A stretch of 64,000 bases of DNA from Ceratothoa steindachneri (lineage: Eukaryota > Arthropoda > Malacostraca > Isopoda > Cymothoidae): assembly GCA_963969495.1 (NCBI GenBank), contig OZ018326.1:177919497-177983496 (forward strand). Direction: 5' to 3'. Position numbers and translations under genes: made by a program. The notes under the pieces are model-generated. The model was not told the DNA's origin and did no database searches. It saw only the letters and a list, made by a program, of their open reading frames with translations. This document shows, in pieces, positions 58,161-64,000 of this stretch. Within the stretch, counting starts at the first letter, position 1; each line of letters begins with the position of its first letter.

Positions 58161-60261
58161 AGTGTACTTTTCTCTTTTGTTTATTTAAGAAACACACGAA
58201 CCTTTTGGCTTACCAGATAAAATAAAAAAATCATAATAATAAATAATAATGGTGATCTATTGGTTGGTAATCCACCTCTAATAACGACTTCACTAAGCAA
58301 AAAAAAGTTATTTAATAAGATAAATATAACGCAAGTGGAATTTAGCACACAATAGACGCCATACAGAGCTCATGCAAATGTAATAGTCTACCTGAAATTT
58401 AGGCCCCAGACTCTTCTCGAGAACAATTATTTGGAGGCGCTTAATTTTCTGAGTTTTTGAATTCAAAAGTTAGCGAACTTCGATTAACAATTGTATAAAA
58501 CGAATTGGAAGAAATAGTGAATCTTTTAATTAGCCTTATTTATATTGCTAATTTTTAGGGATGATAAGTGTGAAAACTTAGTAGATTGGAGTATCTCAAT
58601 TGAGATGAGACGCAACATGAATATAGAAGTTTATGTTTTATTAACTTACGTTGACATATATATTTACCTATAACTAAGAACTCAACTTTGATGAGGGCCG
58701 CACTAAAAGAATTTATTTGATGACATGATCCTAGAGAAAGTGTATCGAATATTCTAAAGCACTCCTACTTGGGGCGCTTGAGACTGAGAAGTCACGCAAC
58801 TCACCAGAGCCATTCCGCTATCTACTATCAACACAGCTTCCGCTGCAAGTGTTAGGATTCGGCGGGGCCGTAATCATCCATGTTTCAGCGGCAGCATCAT
58901 TGCCTATGCTATACCTGAGAACGGTTTGCGAAGTCCTTGGATTGCGTTTTTCCCGTTAAGTGAAGATGCAGTATAATTTGATACTGCCATCTGAAGAAAT
59001 ATTCCTGATTTATCAGTACTCCCGGCCTCGAGATTAGAGTCTATTTCCGCAAACGAGAATTTCCAATCAATCAACGAATAGTATAAAAAAAAACAGCTAT
59101 AAAGCCGGTGATTATGAGGGATGCGGTATTACTGTAAAACTAATATCGCGCAGTTTTATGAACAGTTTTAGCTGCATGTACGAAGACTTGCGTTGTCATA
59201 TAGGTATTGAAGTTTGGGTATCTAGGTATTGAAGTTTGGGTATCTCCCACTAAATAGTCGCAGAGGTTTTGGCTGATGTGCTACCTTAGAGTGATCTAAT
59301 GTCTGATTGTAAATATCAGTATATACTTTCTTTCCACGTGCTAATACCAGTAAAACAAAACACACTTTGACTCTTAATATACTGAGAGTAGATGTTTAAG
59401 AATGGTTATCGTTCATTAAAATTACACATTTTGGATATCAAGAACCACTTTCCAAATTATAAGATGATAGCTGTCGAAAATTTCTTAATAGATACAAATC
59501 GTATCAATTGTAATCAATTTTCCCAATAAATCACACGCTGAATATTTCTCCCCAAACCCTAAACATATTTGTTCAAGGTCTTCCTTAAGTTAAAAACTTA
59601 AATACAAGAACGCGTTTATTCATAAGACAAAACATCCTAAACAATCATGTAGAAAATTTTGATGTAGATATATAAGTAGGTAGAATGTAAATTTAATCGA
59701 ATGCGTCAATAAAACTTAATGGTATGAATTAGTTTGCCTCTGATTTCTAATTAGAATACAAATAGTAAATTTTTTTGTATGAAAGCATAAACAAACACGG
59801 AAATCTCAGTCGAAAAAGTATTAAAATGGTACTATAAAGAGTAAACAATATTTCAGTTTCTGATCCTTTATTAATCTAGAGCACGTCAAATTATTCCTTT
59901 TTTTTCTTTACTACTTCATTTTGAGTTACCAGTTAACCAGTTAAGCACAAAATAGAATATTACATCTATACAACTGGTTTGCAACATTTACTTCCTGCAA
60001 AGGTGAATATCATTAAAAAATAGCTTGAACAAATCAAATAAAAGAGCATTATCAAGATATGCATTTCGCCTTAACGCTCATATTTGAAACTTTTATGTAG
60101 AAACCATGTTGCTAACATAAATTTAAGTAGCTTTAAAGGATTAAATAGGGGGCTTATATCTAAATTCTATACTATATATTTACTCTTTTCCTTTACTTCT
60201 TTCATTGCTAGACCTGATGTCTTTTCGAAACTTAAGTCTTCCAAAATAATTTGATAAATTC
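58161..60261. other. no recognisable feature
   Basis: AT-rich, with a GC-richer patch at 58770-59040 that has no motif. A 21-bp phrase (ggtattgaagtttgggtatct) is doubled near 59203-59243. Confidence 0.35.
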
Positions 60262-60489
60262 TTTTATGTATACTGCTAGTTATGTAAATTTATCTAATTG
60301 TGTATATATTTGTAATGTTTAATATATCTATTTGTAATGTATTTGTAATGTATATTTGTAATGTTTAATATATTTATTTGTAATATATTTGTAATGTATA
60401 TTTGTGTAATATCGGATCAACAATCTCCAACTCCTTTATTAATTACTCATAGTACAACCAACTAACCTCCTCCCATGCAACCAACTAAC
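60262..60489 (+). repeat. 5' LTR of Gmr1-like element
   Basis: It matches 63378-63539 from tatgtatact through tgtgtaatat, caacaatctccaactccttt, catagtacaaccaactaacc and caaccaactaac, at about 90% by eye. It is longer because tttgtaatgtatatttgtaatg is expanded. It starts with TT where the 3' LTR has TG. Confidence 0.75.
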
Positions 60490-60850
60490 CTTAAATGTCA
60501 GTTTGGTAACCAGAAACTAGCTCAAGGATGAGCTTCTTCTTCGTTCCAGTCTTCCCCAAGGGCGAGGATAACGGAGGAGGGTTTCTCTGACGAGAATAAG
60601 TTGAACTTGGTTCCTCAACCAAGTTAACTTATGAGTTTGGTGTGGCCACCCGGTAACGGGATCGAGGAGGAGCCTTTTTCCTCTTCTTTTCTTAATTCCT
60701 CAAGAGCGAGGAATTTTCCTCGCTTTTACGATGCACCAGGATAGGAAGAGCCTCTCTGACGAGATTAACTTGAACTTGAACAAGTTAACCTAACGTTCGG
60801 TTTGATAACCAGGGACTAGTCGAGGATGAGCTGCTTCTTAGCGCCCTAGG
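60490..60850 (+). repeat. imperfect ~160-bp repeats in the element leader
   Basis: Three starts (60486, about 60622 and 60784) share aagttaac/actaac, agtttggtaaccagaaacta and gaggatgagcttcttct, followed by a tctctgacgaga block in the first two. The tggtaacc word next to the 5' LTR lies where a primer-binding site should be. Confidence 0.55.
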
Positions 60851-61014
60851 TAGCCCTGCCTTTCTGGCAGGGGTCTTCGTAGTCTGGCAACTCACGTATT
60901 CTACCTGTCCAGTCTCAGTAGCCTGGCATCAATCCAGGGACATCGTAGCCTGGAGACTGACGTATTCTCCCGCTTTTTTCCCAAGTGTTTCTTATTTATA
61001 CTTCGTCACCCCAC

Positions 61015-61041
61015 TGGGGTGGGGGGAGGAGGAGGGGGGCT
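61015..61041 (+). other. G-rich run with quadruplex potential
   Basis: ggggtggggggaggagg followed by agggggg, inside the leader of the LTR element. Confidence 0.5.
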
Positions 61042-61331
61042 TGTGGACGGGCCCAGGAGGGTTCTTATTCCAACCGTTTATCTCACCAAGTCTTACCTCG
61101 GCTCCCGTTGGCCTTCGAGCTTGAGAGAAACGCGTCTCCAATTTCTTATTTGAGGTTAAATTGAATATACTCTTGTAGGGGAGATCTTTCGGCTTTTTTA
61201 TAGTGACGAGTGGTGAGGCGCTGTGGTTACGAGTTTGACCCTCGTTGCCTGGCCCGGATGTTCTTGTGGTCACCGCCCCGTGTCTCCACTGAGAGAGAAC
61301 GGGAGAGTGACGCTGCCCCTACACTAAGTAT

Positions 61332-61810
61332 AGTATGAAACATGATGCAGACTGGGATGAAGGTATCCATTTTTCGGTATATGCTGTAAGAAGTCGTGTG
61401 CAGGATTCCCTTGGATTCTTCCCATTTGAATTAGTTTATGGACATTGAGTCAGAGGTCTCCTTAAAGTTCTCAAAGAATCATGGTTAGGTGATCCGCCTA
61501 ATAAGCCTCTTCTTACCTATGTACATCAATTCAAACAGCGATTAAAGTCTGCTGTGAATCATGCCATGAGTAATTTAAAAGATGCCCAAATTAAGGTGTA
61601 AGACAATTTTGACAAAAAAGCTATTTCTAGTGAATTTAAACTAGGATGTGATGTGTTAGCTTTTTTGCCCATTACTTTAACCTTATGTTGTCAAAGAAAA
61701 AAGAGGTGATGTGAATTATGTAATCAAAACTCCTGATATGAAAATCCCAGAGAGGTTGATCTATGTAAATCATCTTAAGCCTTATCATGTAAGAAGTTCA
61801 GATAATGACT
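61332..61810 (+). pseudogene. Gmr1-like integrase, C-terminal half
   Basis: It starts within the catalytic core at DWDEGIHFSVYAVRSRVQDS and LGFFPFELVYGH, the well-conserved end of retroviral-type integrase cores (W..G..x..FAVR..Q.S.GFSPFELVYG). It continues with KESWLGDPPNKPLLTYVHQF, a basic helix, DNFDKKAIS and FKLGCDVLAFLP. After a frame break comes VNYVIKTPDM, RLIYVNHLKPYH, the C-terminal GPYxVxxxxxxxNYxIxxPxxRxxxxHVNxLKPY block. Stops interrupt it at 61453 and 61600. The HHCC domain and first catalytic residues are missing. Confidence 0.8.
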
Positions 61811-63312
61811 TCCCTGTGACTAATGTGACTATTGTGCCTAATCCTGTAAATTCCAATGAGCAGGATGACAACCCCTTGCCTTCTGACAATAAACTTCAGA
61901 ACTCTGATATCATGTCTAATCCGAGCTTAAAATTCCATCACTTGCCGTCTGACATGTATCGTGAGGTGGTGACGTTGTTCTCTGAGTATCCACAGCTGTT
62001 TATTGACATTGCTCAACGGTGTCCATTAGTGGAGAATGATGTGGTACTGATGGATGGTGCTCGACCCATTAAGCAGTATTCTTATTGAGTCAGCCCATGG
62101 AAGAGGGATGCCATAAAGAAGGAGGTGCTATTCCTGTTAGAGAATGGTCTGGCCGAGAAGAGTGCTAGCGATTGGGCTTCTCCTTGCCTGTTGGTAAAGG
62201 AGCCTGACGGATCCAATCGCTTATGTACGGACTATCGCCAGGTCAACCAACTCACCTGCCAAAATTGTTAACCACTCCCTCGCATAGATGACCTAATAGA
62301 CCAGTTGGGAGACGCAAAGTTCATCACCAAGATTAATCTCTTACGTATCTATTACCAAGTCCAATTGACAGAGCAAGCCAAGAGGATTTCTGCCTTTGTC
62401 ACCCCTGACGTTTTATACCAGTATACTGTCATGCCATTCGGGATGGTTAATGTTCCAGCCACATTCCAGCGACTGATTCATCGAGTGACCGAAGGGCTAG
62501 TTGGGGTGCAGTCATACCTGGATGATCTGATTGTCCACAGCCCCTCCTGGGAAGATTACCTACGTCAACTGCTTGCCCTGTTTCGCAACCTCTCAGAAGC
62601 TCGTCTCTCAGTGAAACTAGCTAAAATTGAGTTCGGTTATGCCAAAGTTGTCTTCCTGGGACATGTGATTGGTCAGGAGGAGGTTAACCCTGTCTCAGGC
62701 AAGGTAAAAACATAACGTCACTGCCGATTCCACAAGACCGTAAGGCACTTATACGCTTTCTAGGCATGGCAAGATACTACAAGAGGTTCGTCTCCAACTT
62801 TGCTGACCTTGCTGCACCTCTGACCGACTTTGTGAGTCCCAAGAAAAAGTTTTTATGGACTCAAGAGTGTCAAGAGGCATTTACGAAGATCCGTGCCCTT
62901 CTTACCAACGCCCCCATTCTGAAGTCTCCCTGGTATGGTCGGCCATTCATCATTCAGGTCGACGCTAGCGATACTGGGGTGGGTGCAGTGTTATTGCAAC
63001 ATAGCGATCATGCATTGCAACCAGTATGTTATTCTTCTTGTAAGTTTAAGCCTGATCAAAAGGATTACTTTACTATTGAAAAATAATGTTATGCTTTATT
63101 ATTTGCCATATACAAATTCAATGTATCTATAAATGGTTCAGGGCTTTCTATTGATATCTATACTCACCATAATCCCCTCAAATTCCTACAAAACATAAAA
63201 AATTCTAACCAACGTCTAATGAGATGGTCTTTATCATTGCCACCATATAAGATAAATATTCATCACATAAAGGGGAAATAATATTATTGCAGATATGCTA
63301 TCCAGAAATTGA
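61811..63312 (+). pseudogene. Gmr1-like linker, reverse transcriptase and RNase H
   Basis: The linker (61811-62088) runs from the IN end to LPSDMYREVVTLFSEYPQLF and IDIAQRCPLVENDVVL, the block preceding RT. RT has RLCTDYRQVNQLT (62218), GDAKFITKINLLRIYYQVQL, FVTPDVLYQYTVMPFGMVN and the catalytic YLDDLIV (62515). FLGHVIGQEEVNPVSGKV ends it (62700). The next frame (62766-63086) has RFLGMARYYKRFVSNFADLA, VDASDTGVGAVLLQ (RNase H first Asp) and KDYFTIEK (Glu). Further RNase H residues THHNPLKFLQ and the end block ADMLSRN before TGA (63310-63312) are readable after frame breaks. The RT core is open across 136 codons, and most catalytic residues are present; about five disruptions are present overall. 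Confidence 0.85.
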
Positions 63313-63369
63313 GTTTGAGTTTGATAATTGTTATTTGATTTATTGCATTTTAATTATGAATCTCCCAAT

Positions 63370-63377
63370 GGGGAAGG
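63370..63377 (+). promoter_or_regulatory. polypurine tract
   Basis: ggggaagg immediately precedes the TG of the 3' LTR, the primer for plus-strand DNA synthesis. Confidence 0.7.
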
Positions 63378-63539
63378 TGTTATGTATACTAATAGTTATG
63401 TAAATTTATGTAATTGTGTATATATTTGTAATGTATATTTGTAATGTATATTTGTGTAATATTGGAGCAACAATCTCCAACTCCTTTATTAAATGCCCAT
63501 AGTACAACCAACTAACCTCCTTCCACACAACCAACTAAC
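63378..63539 (+). repeat. 3' LTR of Gmr1-like element
   Basis: Begins TGTTATGTATAC directly after the polypurine tract. It shares the tttgtaatgtatattt and caacaatctccaactccttt blocks with the 5' LTR. Its right end was set where similarity to the 5' LTR stops and does not show a clean CA. Confidence 0.75.
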
Positions 63540-64000
63540 TTGCTAGCGATACTTATTTAAGTTTAAAGTTCAACATTTTAGGCAGTTTTCCTCTAACCAC
63601 TTAACGCGCTTCTACTGGAATTTATTTGCTCTAGATTTTGCGTAACTATTCAATTAATGTGCTCTATTGCTTTATGTGATTATTCAATGCACTACTACTG
63701 CAACCTAAGTCTCTTATAATTGTCAAGTTTGGCGCCTATGTACCTTAGACCTCTCTCTCACGTGTAATAGGTACTACTAAGATTTTTTTAGTTGTACGTA
63801 TTGTGTAAACTGTAAATATATTATTCATGATTTCCTATATTCATTTATAACCTTAATATATTATTTTCTAGATTTTCTTTGTATAACCTTACCAATACTA
63901 GGCTGTGCTATATATAATTTGAACTCTGATTTAAGCAATTAATGTAACTTATCATTGTTACTTAACTGTCAGTACACATTCGGAGTTTCTAGATATAAAT
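63540..64000. other. AT-rich flank
   Basis: No gene or repeat recognised up to the window end. Confidence 0.35.

Larger units (their letters stand above)
60262..63539 (+). mobile_element. Gmr1-like Ty3/gypsy LTR retrotransposon, internally deleted
   Basis: Two direct LTRs (228 and 162 bp) enclose an untranslated region with ~160-bp imperfect repeats, an integrase C-terminal half, a linker, RT, RNase H and a polypurine tract. RNase H ends at 63312 and the 3' LTR starts 66 bases later, so nothing is left for an integrase downstream. IN upstream of RT is the Gmr1 order. Gag, protease and the first half of IN are missing. I saw no matching target duplication. Confidence 0.8.

Noticed and set aside
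60992..61273. 93-codon minus ORF in the LTR-element leader
   Set aside because: Opposite strand to the element and starts in G-rich low-complexity sequence; no motif.

Overview
The window looks like an intergenic or pericentromeric-type 'repeat desert' from an AT-rich animal genome, most likely an arthropod and possibly a crustacean. That placement is an inference from the mix of families: CR1- and Jockey-like LINEs, Penelope-like elements (PLEs) with GIY-YIG domains, several Tc1/mariner branches including maT-like copies, piggyBac, Gmr1-like Ty3/gypsy elements, tRNA-derived SINEs and very long (AT)n tracts. I found no convincing host protein-coding gene, no rRNA and no functional tRNA. Almost every long ORF is either a transposon remnant, its antisense shadow, or a microsatellite translation.

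Layout, left half. 1-5.6 kb: AT-rich DNA with a degenerate 38-bp minisatellite, a decayed Tc1-like transposase (+) and a PLE tail (-). 5.6-9.1 kb: a CR1-like LINE on the minus strand, with an ORF1 relic, an endonuclease (EN) domain present twice as a perfect 779-bp tandem duplication, and the reverse transcriptase (RT) deleted. 9.6-12 kb: a tRNA-derived SINE, a PLE GIY-YIG fragment between ~80-bp inverted arms with hammerhead-like cores, a long (AT)n tract, and a 1,165-bp terminal-inverted-repeat (TIR) transposon flanked by a perfect 8-bp target duplication. 12-15 kb: a minus-strand Ty3/gypsy copy in which integrase (IN) lies upstream of RT and RNase H (RH). 15.2-17.5 kb: a third PLE (+), then an internally deleted mariner and (AT)n.

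Middle (17.5-49 kb): mostly featureless AT-rich sequence. It is broken up by a ~126-bp satellite at two loci, a second SINE copy, a ~90-bp degenerate satellite, other minisatellites, a ~66-bp-armed inverted repeat, one nearly complete but broken Tc1 element with long TIRs, a LINE RT tail, and a 386-bp duplication containing (AT)n.

Right part (49-64 kb): a fourth PLE tail, mariner and maT-like relics, a second SINE type, a broken gene of an unclassified multicopy arthropod family (its upstream part recurs at 46.2 kb), a piggyBac relic and a Gmr1-like LTR retrotransposon. That last element keeps both LTRs, the polypurine tract (PPT) and an IN-RT-RH order.

The elements do not form a pathway. 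The shared theme is nested and rearranged mobile DNA: internal deletions (mariner, maT, CR1, both gypsy copies), tandem duplication (CR1 EN, TIR ends, the (AT)n block) and insertion into older repeats. All family assignments come from reading translated motifs by eye, so they need profile searches for confirmation.
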